A model generated the notes under the pieces. It ran no database searches. It saw only the letters and a program-made list of their open reading frames with translations, and was not told the origin of the DNA. A program made the position numbers and the translations under genes. From JADLHS01 sp964561105 (lineage in GTDB: Bacteria > Verrucomicrobiota > Verrucomicrobiia > Limisphaerales > JADLHS01), in assembly GCA_964561105.1 (NCBI GenBank), contig CAZLOH010000005.1:106954-170953 (forward strand): 64,000 nt of DNA, given 5' to 3'. This document shows positions 34,802 to 44,346 of the stretch, piece after piece (position 1 is the stretch's first letter; every line of letters starts with the position of its first letter).

Positions 34802-35770
34802 TTAGCGCGTCGGATTCCAGGTGTATTTGCCTTCGAGATTCACGTAGCCGAATTTGCGCGAGACCTTCACGCGCGCCAAGCCATCGTGAAACGACTCCGC
34901 CTCGTCGAACTGCGGATTGATGGCGAACTTGCCACTCTTGTCAATGAAACCCCAGCGATCCGCAATCTCCACCCGCGCCATGTTTTCGACGAAGGAGTCG
35001 GCGTCGTCGAATTGCGGGTTGATGGTAAGCTGGCCGGCGGCGTCCACATAACCCCAGCGTTTGCCGACGCGCGCGGGCGCGAGTCCCAGCGCGAATCCGC
35101 GCGCGTCATCGAATTGCGGGTTGATGACGATCTTGCCGGCCTTGTCCACATAACCCCAGCGTTTGCCGATGCGGACGGCGGCCAGGCCTTCGGAAAATGC
35201 CTGGGCCTGCTCGAACTGCGGATTGATGACGATCTTGCCGGCGACATCCACGTAGCCCCAGCGGTCGCCAAGTTCAATGGCGGCCAGGCCCTGGGAAAAG
35301 GTTTTCGCGTCCTCGAACTGGGGATTGATGATGATCGCACCGCTCTTGTCCACGTAACCGTAACGGCGGTTGAGTTTGATGACGGCGCGGTCGTCGGCGA
35401 ACGCGCCCGCCGAATCGAATTGGGGGTTGATGGCGTATTGGCCGGCCGGATTCACATAGCCATACTGGCCGCCGAATTTGAAGGCCGCCAAGCCGTCGGC
35501 GAAGGGGCCGGCTTCGTCGAACTGGGGATTGATGGCGATTTTGCCCGAGGCATCCACGTAACCCCAACGCTTGAGCCGCACCGCCGCCAGACCGCCGGCA
35601 AACGGTTCCGCGCGCTCAAACTGCGGATTGACCACCATCGTGCCGGCCTGGTCCACGTACCCCCAGCGACCATCCACGAGGACGGGGTAGAGTGCCGCGG
35701 CAAAGGTGGAGGTGACCAGGCTGAGTGCCAATGCGGTCGGGAGCAGGAAGCGCAGACGCGATGTTTTCAT
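34802..35770 (-). CDS. Secreted WG-repeat protein
   Basis: 322 residues from the ATG at 35770 (MKTSRLRFLLPTALALSLVT, a signal peptide); the frame upstream to 35815 has no features. The mature protein is almost entirely nine WG repeats of about 33 residues, each with a [WYF]G[YF][VI][DN]xxG turn and an INPQF strand. WG-repeat (KWG Leptospira-type) proteins are thought to form beta-propeller or solenoid folds for surface interactions. Codon-level similarity between repeats suggests recent duplication. No function can be assigned; it lies between the SGNH-TPR gene and the polyene operon on the same strand. Confidence 0.88.
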   Translation of the reverse strand: MKTSRLRFLLPTALALSLVTSTFAAALYPVLVDGRWGYVDQAGTMVVNPQFERAEPFAGGLAAVRLKRWGYVDASGKIAINPQFDEAGPFADGLAAFKFGGQYGYVNPAGQYAINPQFDSAGAFADDRAVIKLNRRYGYVDKSGAIIINPQFEDAKTFSQGLAAIELGDRWGYVDVAGKIVINPQFEQAQAFSEGLAAVRIGKRWGYVDKAGKIVINPQFDDARGFALGLAPARVGKRWGYVDAAGQLTINPQFDDADSFVENMARVEIADRWGFIDKSGKFAINPQFDEAESFHDGLARVKVSRKFGYVNLEGKYTWNPTR

Positions 35771-36044
35771 AATTAGTTTCAAGGTTGGGCTTTCAAGTTC
35801 AGCGGGCGGGGGCAAACGGTTTCCGCCTCCAATTGTGGAGAAAAGTTTAGTTTTGGAGCGAAGCGAGTCAAGACGCCATTCTGCGTCGGGTCTGAGATGT
35901 CGGTGGCAATCGGGTTCGGATTCTCATTCAAACTCTTCCTTCCAAACCCACGTTCGGAAGCCGGGAACTCCGGATGCAGGAAGCATGGAACCGCTACGAA
36001 GCCAGCCAGCAGACCGCAGGCGATCGCACGCAACATGCGCCACA

Positions 36045-38516
36045 CTATTTGCCGGGTTCTGCTCCGCCAATTGGGAACTGGGCTCGGAGGGCGCGAATGC
36101 GCTCGCTCGCGAGTTGGTTGGTGGGACTCAGCGCCAGCGTTTCCTGAAATTGTTCGAGCGCCTCCTGGTGGAGTCCCTGCGATTGAAGGGCGATGGCCAG
36201 ATTCAAGTGACCTTCGGCCAGTTCCGGCATCAGTCGGATCACCTCGCGAAATTCGACGGCGGCTTCCGCCGGCCGGCCGGCGCGTCCGAGTTCGACGCCA
36301 CGGCGGAAATGAGTTTGCATGAGGGCGAGGTCTGGCCCGGCCAGCGCGCGTTGTTGTTCGGCTTCGGCGTTACGGCCCAGCTTCGTCAGCGCGGTCACCA
36401 GATCGTGGCGCGCGGCGGGATTGTGCGGGCTTAACTTGAGAGCGTCCTGCAGGTTCGTTCGCGCGGCTTCATACCAGCCTTTGGCCAGGCAGAATCGGCC
36501 CAGTGTCGTCAGGGCTTCAGCGCGATAGATCCGATTCTGCACCGCGAGCCGGTAGTGCGTTTCCGCTTCCGCGTTCTGGCCGCGGGCTTCAAGAATCCGA
36601 CCGATGCCGAGGTGCGCCAGCCCGAAGCGGGGTTTGAGCGCGATCACGCGTCGGAATTCATCCAACGCTTCATCTTCCCGGCCCATTCGCGCGTGGACCT
36701 GCGCGACACTGTTCAATGTCCACACGTTGTCCGGGTCAATCCGCAAGGCCGACGTGAAGGCGGTGACCGCTTCGTCCTCGCGTCCCGACTCGATCAACAA
36801 CAATCCCAGTTGAGCCCAGCCGGCCGGTGCGTATGGCAGAAGCTCCGTGACCCGGCGGGCCGCAACGAGCGCGGCGTTCAGATTGCCGTTTTGCCGTTGC
36901 GCCTCCGCGAGTTGGGCCTGCAAGATCGGATCGTCAGGCGAGCGGGCGATGGCGAGTTCGACGGCGGCAAGCGCGGCTTTTAATTCGTCAGCCGATCCGG
37001 CGGAGGCAAGGGCATCCATTTGTGTTTTCAACGCGGCAACCTGGGCGGCGTGATTGAGTTGGTGGGTGAACGGCGGATCCTGCAAGCGGCCGAGGATCAG
37101 TGCGAGCGCGTCCTGGTGAGCGCGGTCCGTCCATGCGAGACTGTGGGCGCACTCGGCTGGCGTGGGCCAGGTGATTTTGGCGGACCGATTGGTTACGCCG
37201 GCCGGCAATAGTTTTGCCACTTGCTCGGCGAGGGCGCGGGCCAGCAGCCAGTTGCCCTCCCACGTGAGATGAACGTGCTCATAGAACAGATCCCCGCCGG
37301 GAATTCCGTTCGCGCTGTGGGCGGCAAAGACTTGCTCGGCGTCGGTCAGCAGAACTCCGCTGTGCGCGGCGGTGTCGCGAATGATTTCATTCAACCGGCT
37401 GTCGCACCGGAAACGCAAGGTGTCGAGGTCGCGGGCTTGCGCAAAATCTCGTTGGGCTTCCGTGGTTTTGCCGGTGGCCAGCCGACAGGCAGCCCGGCGG
37501 AAATGCAGCTCGGCGACGGTATCATCGAGTTGAGCCGCCTCATCGTAAGCGAGCAATGCGTCGTTGAACGCGCTCGCAGTCTGGGCCTGCACGGCCCGAT
37601 CGTAATCTTCCTGCCAGTGGGCATGATCCGTCGCGGTCAGGTTGGGTTTGAATGTGGAGGCGAACGGGGCGCAATCTTTCAAATTCACCGCCACGGTGCT
37701 GACCACGACACCCGCGCCGGCGCGTCGCCCCGCGTTGATGATGTCGGTAAGATTGTGTTGGAAATTGTCATACACGCGCGCCATGCGGGGATCGTCAGCC
37801 CGGACGACTTGATCGAGGAACATCGTCACGCCGCCCCATTCGCTTTTGCCGGCGGGCGGCGGATGCAGGTAATCAATCAAGGTATCCAGTAGTTGTCCGG
37901 TGCGCGTCGTTCGCAAGGCGAGACTGGCGCGGATGACCGGGAGCGAGGGCGTCTGCTGGCTGAAGACGGTGCCGGCGCCGAACGGCCCCACGACTTCATT
38001 GTTGCCCATGTAAATCACCCACACGTCGCCGTCGGCTGAGGCGCAATCGCGGGCAATGTCGCGGATGGCGTGAGAGTTGATGCCGGTCATGGCGGCATTG
38101 ACGACCTCGAAGTGCGTGCCGGGATAGCGGAGGTGCAGCATGGCTTCGAGCATTCGGGGCAGGCCGAAGTCGGGCAGCGGGTCGCCATACGCGGCAGACT
38201 CGCCAAAAACAAAAATGCGGATGGTATTCGCCGGCTTGGGGCGAGGGAGGGAGAAGGCCTGCGGTTCGCGCGCCATGTTGCGGCCAAAGAATCGCCAGCC
38301 AAAGCGGATGTTGGGAATCCAGACCGGGCGACCCCTCGATTCCGCGCGGAGCAAGAACGCAGTGGGGTGGCCGAACCCGATCAAGCGGAGGCACAACTCC
38401 AAGGCCGCGAAAAAGAGCACCGGCAGCACAACCAGCGCGGTCAGGCGGAAACACCAGAGCTTCCACGCGGGCTGGAGCGGGGGCGTGCTTGGGCGCGGTG
38501 GTTTGCGGCGAGCCAT
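36045..38516 (-). CDS. SGNH/GDSL-like hydrolase domain with long TPR region
   Basis: 823 residues from the ATG at 38516; the open frame to 38822 overlaps the divergent regulator promoter and has no features. A membrane helix at 22-46 anchors an extracytoplasmic SGNH-like domain: FVFGESAAYGDP (Ser107, block I as GES), AAMTGINSH, YMGNNEVVGP (Asn171-172) and FYEHVHLTWEGN near 500 (His of the Asp-His pair). A short TPR unit interrupts the SGNH part (about 345-400). The last 300 residues are at least seven TPR units. Possible O-acetyl esterase/transferase acting on a surface glycan, with the TPRs as protein scaffold. Confidence 0.8.
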   Translation of the reverse strand: MARRKPPRPSTPPLQPAWKLWCFRLTALVVLPVLFFAALELCLRLIGFGHPTAFLLRAESRGRPVWIPNIRFGWRFFGRNMAREPQAFSLPRPKPANTIRIFVFGESAAYGDPLPDFGLPRMLEAMLHLRYPGTHFEVVNAAMTGINSHAIRDIARDCASADGDVWVIYMGNNEVVGPFGAGTVFSQQTPSLPVIRASLALRTTRTGQLLDTLIDYLHPPPAGKSEWGGVTMFLDQVVRADDPRMARVYDNFQHNLTDIINAGRRAGAGVVVSTVAVNLKDCAPFASTFKPNLTATDHAHWQEDYDRAVQAQTASAFNDALLAYDEAAQLDDTVAELHFRRAACRLATGKTTEAQRDFAQARDLDTLRFRCDSRLNEIIRDTAAHSGVLLTDAEQVFAAHSANGIPGGDLFYEHVHLTWEGNWLLARALAEQVAKLLPAGVTNRSAKITWPTPAECAHSLAWTDRAHQDALALILGRLQDPPFTHQLNHAAQVAALKTQMDALASAGSADELKAALAAVELAIARSPDDPILQAQLAEAQRQNGNLNAALVAARRVTELLPYAPAGWAQLGLLLIESGREDEAVTAFTSALRIDPDNVWTLNSVAQVHARMGREDEALDEFRRVIALKPRFGLAHLGIGRILEARGQNAEAETHYRLAVQNRIYRAEALTTLGRFCLAKGWYEAARTNLQDALKLSPHNPAARHDLVTALTKLGRNAEAEQQRALAGPDLALMQTHFRRGVELGRAGRPAEAAVEFREVIRLMPELAEGHLNLAIALQSQGLHQEALEQFQETLALSPTNQLASERIRALRAQFPIGGAEPGK

Positions 38517-38667
38517 AGTCGAAGTGCCGCGCACGCTAACATCCGCCCATGACCACTTCAAGCCGCGTCGTCGAATGCCGGCGGACGGATGGTGTGAAGC
38601 GCGAGAATTCACTCCATCGGGCGAACTGTCAGACGGCCACGCCAGGATTCTCGTTTGGATTTGGCGA

Positions 38668-38684
38668 TTGCCGGTGTCCGGCAA
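38668..38684 (+). promoter_or_regulatory. Short perfect palindrome upstream of the XylR-like regulator
   Basis: TTGCCGG-TGT-CCGGCAA is a 7+7 inverted repeat, 25 bases before the ATG at 38710 in the 193-base divergent region. It could be an autoregulatory operator or a small hairpin; nothing else supports it. Confidence 0.3.
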
Positions 38685-38709
38685 ACCGTGATATGAAGGG
38701 CTACCCAAC

Positions 38710-40008
38710 ATGCATGTGAATCCGCCAGGTCTGAGGTCCGGAAACCGTTCCGGGCGCGTGGCTGCTGCGCCCTCTCCCGTGACTAAACGCCCGTGTGTGA
38801 CGCAGGCGGTGGCCTTCACCAATGCGCCGCCACTGGCAAAGCGCCGCGCCGTCCCCCGGGTGGCGTTGTTGATCGAATCGGCGCGGGCGGCGGGGCGGGC
38901 GTTGCTGTGCGGGATCGCGGGATACGCGCACCAAAATGGTCCCTGGTCATTTTACTGGGAGGCCAGCGGGCTGGAGAAATTTTCCGGCCCTCTGGACGGA
39001 CTCGACGTGGACGGAGTGATCATGCGGGATACGGATCGGGTGGAGGAAGTGCTGGCCCTTGGTTTGCCCGTTGTGGTGGTTGGCCACCGACACCGCGAAT
39101 TTGCGGGGGTGCCCAACGTGGTGACCGGTTCCCATGCCATCGGGCGGATGGCGGCCGAACATTTGCGCTCCTGCGGTGTGAGGAATTTCGCGTTTTGCGG
39201 CTATGCGGACTCCTGCTGGTCGGAGATTCGGTACGAAGCCTTCAAGCACGTTGTCAGCCTGGCGCGTTTTGATTGCGTCGGATTCAACGTACCGGCGGGC
39301 ATCACCGGGGCGCCGTGGCAGAATCAACGCGAAGCGATTGCCGATTGGTTGCGCCAGTTGCCCCGGCCGCTGGGGTTGATGGCTTGCAACGATGATCTCG
39401 GGCATGAAGTCATTGCGGCGGCGAAGTTGGCGGGATTGTCCGTGCCGGACGATGTGGCGGTGATCGGGGTGGACAATGACGAGTTGGTGTGCGGTTTGAA
39501 GGATCCGCCGTTGTCGAGTGTGGCGGTGAACTTTGAGCACGCCGGATTCGAAGCCGCGCATGTGCTGGCGGGGCTTATGAAAAAATCCGGCGCGGCCTCG
39601 CGCATCATCGTGAACCCGACGCACGTCGTGCCGCGGCGCTCGACGAGTCTGCTGGCGGTAGAGGACGTGGGCCTGGCCCGGGCGCTTCGCTATATTCGTG
39701 ATCGCGTGCAGGAGAGTCCCTCGGTGGAAGCGGTGGCGAGAGCGAGCGGGATCTCGCGCCGGGCGTTGGAGAAACGGTTTCGCGATTCGCTGGGGCGTTC
39801 CGTGCTGGACGAGATCCGGCGCGTGCGGACGGATCAGATTGCCCGGCTGCTTGTGGAGACCGAGATGCCGGTGGCTCAGATCGCGGATCGGTTGGGGTTC
39901 GCGGACGCGCAGCATATTGCCCGTTATTTCCGAAGCGCCAAAGCGGTCAGCCCGCTGGCGTATCGCAAGGCGCATGGTCGCCAGCGGACAGTGGTTGGCC
40001 CTGCGTAA
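38710..40008 (+). CDS. XylR-like transcriptional regulator (LacI-type sensor + AraC HTH)
   Basis: 432 residues; GAAGGG lies 11 bases before the ATG at 38710. Residues about 48-310 are a periplasmic-binding-protein/LacI-type sugar sensor (VALLIESARAAGRALLCGIAGY, PLGLMACNDDLGHEVI, VAVIGVDNDELVC). Residues about 330-425 are two AraC-type helix-turn-helix motifs ending RLGFADAQHIARYFRSAKAVSPLAYRK. The layout matches XylR of enterobacteria and many Verrucomicrobia/Planctomycetes regulators of glycan use. The arabinofuranosidase 4.3 kb downstream is a possible target. The N-terminal 45 residues are low complexity, and a later start is possible. Confidence 0.9.
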   Translation: MHVNPPGLRSGNRSGRVAAAPSPVTKRPCVTQAVAFTNAPPLAKRRAVPRVALLIESARAAGRALLCGIAGYAHQNGPWSFYWEASGLEKFSGPLDGLDVDGVIMRDTDRVEEVLALGLPVVVVGHRHREFAGVPNVVTGSHAIGRMAAEHLRSCGVRNFAFCGYADSCWSEIRYEAFKHVVSLARFDCVGFNVPAGITGAPWQNQREAIADWLRQLPRPLGLMACNDDLGHEVIAAAKLAGLSVPDDVAVIGVDNDELVCGLKDPPLSSVAVNFEHAGFEAAHVLAGLMKKSGAASRIIVNPTHVVPRRSTSLLAVEDVGLARALRYIRDRVQESPSVEAVARASGISRRALEKRFRDSLGRSVLDEIRRVRTDQIARLLVETEMPVAQIADRLGFADAQHIARYFRSAKAVSPLAYRKAHGRQRTVVGPA

Positions 40009-40173
40009 AATGGTGACAGTTATCCGCAAAGTGGCGTTGTGCTTCTGGGAACTCCCCGGCAGGTTTCAGCTAAACCCGGCCGCCCACCGAGCCGAGTGAC
40101 GGGTTCAGATTCGGTGGCGGGGATGAAACGGAACTTGGCGCGATTGTCGCGACCGTCGGATTGGAATACGCCT

Positions 40174-41013
40174 ATGCAAATAAATCGAGAGCTTCCGGTC
40201 AGAGCCTTCACCCTCATCGAGCTTCTGGTGGTGATCGCAATCATCGCCATTCTGGCGGCCATGTTGTTGCCGGCCCTGGCCAAGGCGAAGCGGAAGGCGC
40301 AGCGAACGATCTGCCTGAACAACGAGAAGCAACTTTATCTCGGGCTGCACATGTATGCCGACGAGAATCGCGATAATTTACCCGTCCTGAACGGAGCGGC
40401 CGCGTGGTGCTGGGACATTCCCGCGCCCGCGACTCAATCCATGGTTAAAAATGGCTGCCAGAAAAAAACTTTTTTCTGCCCCACCACCGCGCCGCAGTAC
40501 TCGGACAACGAAAATTTTTTGGACCCTTACCCCAACTCGCTGTGGAATTATTATTTCCCGCCGAATACGAGCGAGGATAATCCCAATTTTTTCCATATTG
40601 TCGGTTATACCTTCGCGTTTAACGGTCCCTCGTCCAAGTTGCAGACCCGCTATCAGAATAAGAAGCTCCTGCAAGAAAGCCACCAGATCGGCCCGACCTC
40701 GTACCTGGATAATGTCGCGGATGCGGTGCTCATTGCTGATGTGATCATCAGTGGTGGGAATTCCTATCCGGCGAAATCAACGCAGCCATTTCAGGGCATT
40801 GATGGAGGATTCATCAAGCCGCATCTCAGCGCGCATCTGGACAAGGGCATGCCGGCTGGAGGAAATATCACCTACAAGGACGGCCATACGCAGTGGAAAA
40901 AATTCAATTCGCCGCCGAGCGGCTTTACGGTTTCGCCCATCAGCCCCTGGTCGTTCAACGAGAACAGCTACACCATGGTTCGAACCGCATCCGCTCCTTA
41001 TTTTTGGTGGTGA
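40174..41013 (+). CDS. Type II secretion pseudopilin-like protein (N-terminal methylation motif)
   Basis: 279 residues from the ATG at 40174 (an ATG at 40123 adds 17 residues). After a basic leader comes RAFTLIELLVVIAIIAILAA, the prepilin peptidase site and hydrophobic helix, then LLPALAKAKRKAQRTICLNN, typical of the very large family of verrucomicrobial/planctomycetal DUF1559-like pseudopilins. A late HLDKGMPAGGNITYKDGHTQ matches the C-terminal H-x-DG signature. These are cell-envelope proteins of unclear role, often near glycan-utilisation genes. Confidence 0.9.
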   Translation: MQINRELPVRAFTLIELLVVIAIIAILAAMLLPALAKAKRKAQRTICLNNEKQLYLGLHMYADENRDNLPVLNGAAAWCWDIPAPATQSMVKNGCQKKTFFCPTTAPQYSDNENFLDPYPNSLWNYYFPPNTSEDNPNFFHIVGYTFAFNGPSSKLQTRYQNKKLLQESHQIGPTSYLDNVADAVLIADVIISGGNSYPAKSTQPFQGIDGGFIKPHLSAHLDKGMPAGGNITYKDGHTQWKKFNSPPSGFTVSPISPWSFNENSYTMVRTASAPYFWW

Positions 41014-41277
41014 AGCCCAGGGTAGAATACCGGGTAGTGTCGGGCGGGTAGTCAGAGGTCACTGTTCGTCCGGCAAGGATTCTTCAGAGTTGAGACAAGG
41101 TTGAATGGAACATCGGCGTCGTGTCGGTCGAGCGCAATCTGGCGATTCTTTTTCGCGAACTGGTGTTGGCTCCGAAGTGCATTTTGCTCAACATGTCCGC
41201 AAAACAACTTGGCGAATCCTTTCCAGCGGTCGCGTGTCGCGGCGCGAAAGGGCGGCCAATCTACACCTGCAGAAATT
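41014..41277. other. Intergenic stretch without recognised features
   Basis: The 264 bases between the pseudopilin gene and the LamG exoprotein gene show no repeat, hairpin with T-run or convincing open frame; the frame of the next gene stays open into it but carries no signal peptide. Confidence 0.4.
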
Positions 41278-44214
41278 ATGAAAAAATCGAAGCGAGCCGT
41301 TTACCAACTGGCTGTGGCGGGATTGCTGGTGAGCGTCCTTACGTCGCCGGCCGCAATCCTCCACCGCTACAGCTTCAACGCGTCCCCCGGTACCACCACC
41401 GTCGCGGACAGCGTCGGTGGGGCGAATGGAGTCCTGGCGGGCGGTCAGGCCGGCAATGCTGCGGATTTTGATGGTGCGGGCCAGTTGATCCTGCCGGGCG
41501 GCGGTGGTTCGGCCGATCCCGCCAACACGATTGCCGGTTACGTGGACCTGCCGAATCATCTAATCAATGGGCTTACGAACCTGACGTTTGAAACCTGGGT
41601 CACACTGTATGGCAGTTCAACGTGGCAGCGCATTTTAGACTTCGGCGTGGACGGAACCGGCGTTGAAGGGACGTCAGCCGGCAACGGCAACTATGTGTTT
41701 ATTTCCTCCCCAGCCGATGTCAATTTGCGTTACGCCGTGCGTGAGCCGTTGACTGGTCAGGAGCTGACGCAATGCACCGCTCCCAGTCCCTTGCCCGTCA
41801 ACACCGAATGCTGTGTGACGGCAACCTATGACACGATCAACAATGTGGCGCGGCTTTATGTCAATGGCGTGCTGGTGTCCACGGATGATGCCCCGACTCC
41901 GTTGAGTGCCATCAATGATATCAACAACTGGTTGGGCCGATCGCAATGGGGCGACCCGATGCTCTCAGGCTCGTACAACGAATTTCGCATTTACAACAAC
42001 GCCTTGGACCCCGTGTCCGCTGCGGCCAGTTACTTGAACGGAGTGGATAACCCCAGCACCGATGTTACTTCGCTGGGCGCGCTGCAATCCGTGGTCCTGA
42101 CTGCATCCGTCACAATTCTGACCGTGCAGGACACCCAGACAACGGCGGCGACGGCCAATTTCGCCAACCTGGCCGGGATCATCCTCGTGGGGGTGCCCGG
42201 TGTAACCTATCAATCCAGCAACCCGAGTGTTCTGACAATCAATACGAACGGCCTGATTACAGCGGTTGGCCCCGGCACTTCCTCCGTGACCGTCAGTTAT
42301 TTGGGTCAAACTTCCACTGCCATCCCGTTCACGGTGAATCCACGGCTCGAGGGGGTAGTGGTGGCGGGTGCGCTTGAAGTGGATCTCCGGGCGACCGATC
42401 TGAGCACGGACACTCTCACCTGGACGAATCGAGCGGCCGCCAACAGCACCTTCGCGGCCGAAGGCACTCCGGTTTACAATTCCAATGTGGCGAACGGGCT
42501 GGCGGGCGTTTCTTTTAATGGCCTGACGGATGATTACGCCGGCCCCGGTGCCAGTGCGGAGATTTCCGCCAATAGCGATTTCTCGATCGAGGCGTGGGCG
42601 TTTGTTTCCTCACCCAAGGCCGAGGATACGCTGGTGGCTTGGGGGATGCGTGGTGTGGGCGGCGGAGATTCCGTCTTGGGGGCTGGTAATCACGCAGTTT
42701 ACGGTGCCGCCAGTTTCTGGGGGGGTGGTTTTGACTTGGGATGGAGTGGTCCGGCGCCGGTCAAAGGTGCGTGGCACTACTATACGTTGACCTACAACGG
42801 TGCGCGGGTGGCGAAGGTTTACGCCGATGGAAAACTCAAGACGACACTCACTGTCCCGGCTGACTTGAGCAGTCCAGCCGGTTTGCCGATTCGGGTCGGG
42901 GCGCAAAACTCTGCCGCCGCCGATGGCAGTGTGGACCTTGGCCAGGCCTTGTTGGGCAGCGTGGCGCTGGCGCGCGTGCATACCGGCTTGCTGAGCGATA
43001 ATGACGTGGCCAACAACTTCCTCTATGGCGTGGAGTTGACCTCGCCCGGCAACCTGAACGGGCTGGTGCTGACGTTCGGGCAGACCAACCTTCCGGGCAG
43101 CCATTACAAGACCTATGCCTCGGTGCGGCCAAACTACGCGAACCGCGCTTATCTCGTGGTCAACGGATTCTCCACGTTCTCGTCCAGCGACACAAACGTG
43201 GCCACTGTGGACGCCAACGGATATGTGACCGCCGTCGCGTTGGGCAGCGCGCAAATCACGGCCAGTTATGCCGGACTGTTGGCGAGCAATACCATCACGG
43301 TGACGCCGCCGCCACCCACCGCGCTCGTGCATCGTTACAGTTTCAATGAGACCACCGGGACCAATGTTGCTGATTCCGTCGGCGGCGCGAATGGCACGGT
43401 GCGGGGCAACGGAGCCTCCTTTGGTGCCGGTCAGATCAATCTCCCGGGCGGCACCGCTTCCACCGCTGATCCGGCCACGATCGCCGGCTATGTGGACCTC
43501 CCCAACAATCTGATCGCCCCGCTGGTCAATGTGACCTTCGAAACTTGGGCCACCTGGCAGGGCTCAGGGGACTGGCAACGCATCTTCGATTTTGGCACTT
43601 CCAATGCCGGGGAAGACAACTCAGGCGGCGAAGGCGGCTACTTTTTCCTCAATGCCCAACCCTGGCGTTTTGCCGTGCGAGACATCCCCGCCAATGGCGA
43701 GCCAATCCAACTGAACAACGGAGCCATGCCGGTCGGGTTGGAGTTTCATGTCGTGGTGGTTTACAACTTTACGGCGAACACCTCCCAGATGTACACCAAC
43801 GGTGTGCTGGCGGTTTCCAGTATCGCTCCCGTTCAGGTGAACTCCATTAACTACGTCAACGACTGGCTGGGCCGGTCGCAATGGCCCGATCCGGTGTACC
43901 AAGGCTCGATCAATGAATTCCGCATTTATGAAGGAGCGCTGACGGCGGCGCAAGTGGCGGCCGATTACGCCGCGGGTCCGGACGCTCTGCCGGCTCTCAC
44001 CGCACCCAGCCTCTCGGTGAGCCTCAGCGGCGGCAACATGGTCATCAGTTGGCCGGTGGCGGACAGCGCCGGTTTTGTTCTGCAAGCAGCCGGGACGTTG
44101 GCCACCGGCACGACGTGGACGAACGTGCCGACCGCGCCGGTCATCTCCGGTCCAAACTATCAGGTCACGGTGCCACCGAGCGGCTCGCAGCTCTTTTTCA
44201 AGCTGACCAAGTAA
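41278..44214 (+). CDS. Secreted protein with three LamG domains and two bacterial Ig-like domains
   Basis: 978 residues from the ATG at 41278 (MKKSKRAVYQLAVAGLLVSV, signal peptide). Order: LamG/concanavalin domain (about 27-255, LHRYSFN...WLGRSQWGDP), Big_2-like Ig domain (about 275-360, YQSSNPSVLTINTNGLITAV), a second, diverged LamG (365-585), a second Big_2 (595-675) and a third LamG (682-900) that is a near repeat of the first (LVHRYSFNETTGT...WLGRSQWPDP). A short C-terminal domain ends FFKLTK. LamG domains bind or act on polysaccharide; no catalytic site is seen. Likely a surface glycan-binding protein expressed with the neighbouring GH51 gene. Confidence 0.85.
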   Translation: MKKSKRAVYQLAVAGLLVSVLTSPAAILHRYSFNASPGTTTVADSVGGANGVLAGGQAGNAADFDGAGQLILPGGGGSADPANTIAGYVDLPNHLINGLTNLTFETWVTLYGSSTWQRILDFGVDGTGVEGTSAGNGNYVFISSPADVNLRYAVREPLTGQELTQCTAPSPLPVNTECCVTATYDTINNVARLYVNGVLVSTDDAPTPLSAINDINNWLGRSQWGDPMLSGSYNEFRIYNNALDPVSAAASYLNGVDNPSTDVTSLGALQSVVLTASVTILTVQDTQTTAATANFANLAGIILVGVPGVTYQSSNPSVLTINTNGLITAVGPGTSSVTVSYLGQTSTAIPFTVNPRLEGVVVAGALEVDLRATDLSTDTLTWTNRAAANSTFAAEGTPVYNSNVANGLAGVSFNGLTDDYAGPGASAEISANSDFSIEAWAFVSSPKAEDTLVAWGMRGVGGGDSVLGAGNHAVYGAASFWGGGFDLGWSGPAPVKGAWHYYTLTYNGARVAKVYADGKLKTTLTVPADLSSPAGLPIRVGAQNSAAADGSVDLGQALLGSVALARVHTGLLSDNDVANNFLYGVELTSPGNLNGLVLTFGQTNLPGSHYKTYASVRPNYANRAYLVVNGFSTFSSSDTNVATVDANGYVTAVALGSAQITASYAGLLASNTITVTPPPPTALVHRYSFNETTGTNVADSVGGANGTVRGNGASFGAGQINLPGGTASTADPATIAGYVDLPNNLIAPLVNVTFETWATWQGSGDWQRIFDFGTSNAGEDNSGGEGGYFFLNAQPWRFAVRDIPANGEPIQLNNGAMPVGLEFHVVVVYNFTANTSQMYTNGVLAVSSIAPVQVNSINYVNDWLGRSQWPDPVYQGSINEFRIYEGALTAAQVAADYAAGPDALPALTAPSLSVSLSGGNMVISWPVADSAGFVLQAAGTLATGTTWTNVPTAPVISGPNYQVTVPPSGSQLFFKLTK

Positions 44215-44346
44215 GAGTGCTGCAGTGGCAAGCCTGCCGGGTGATCCGGCGTTATGGATTCAAACATTGAGTGGAGTCGGGGCGAAAGTCCTGGCTCCAC
44301 TCATTTCTGCTTCTGGTGGTCCACCAGCCGGCTGCAAGCTGACGTT

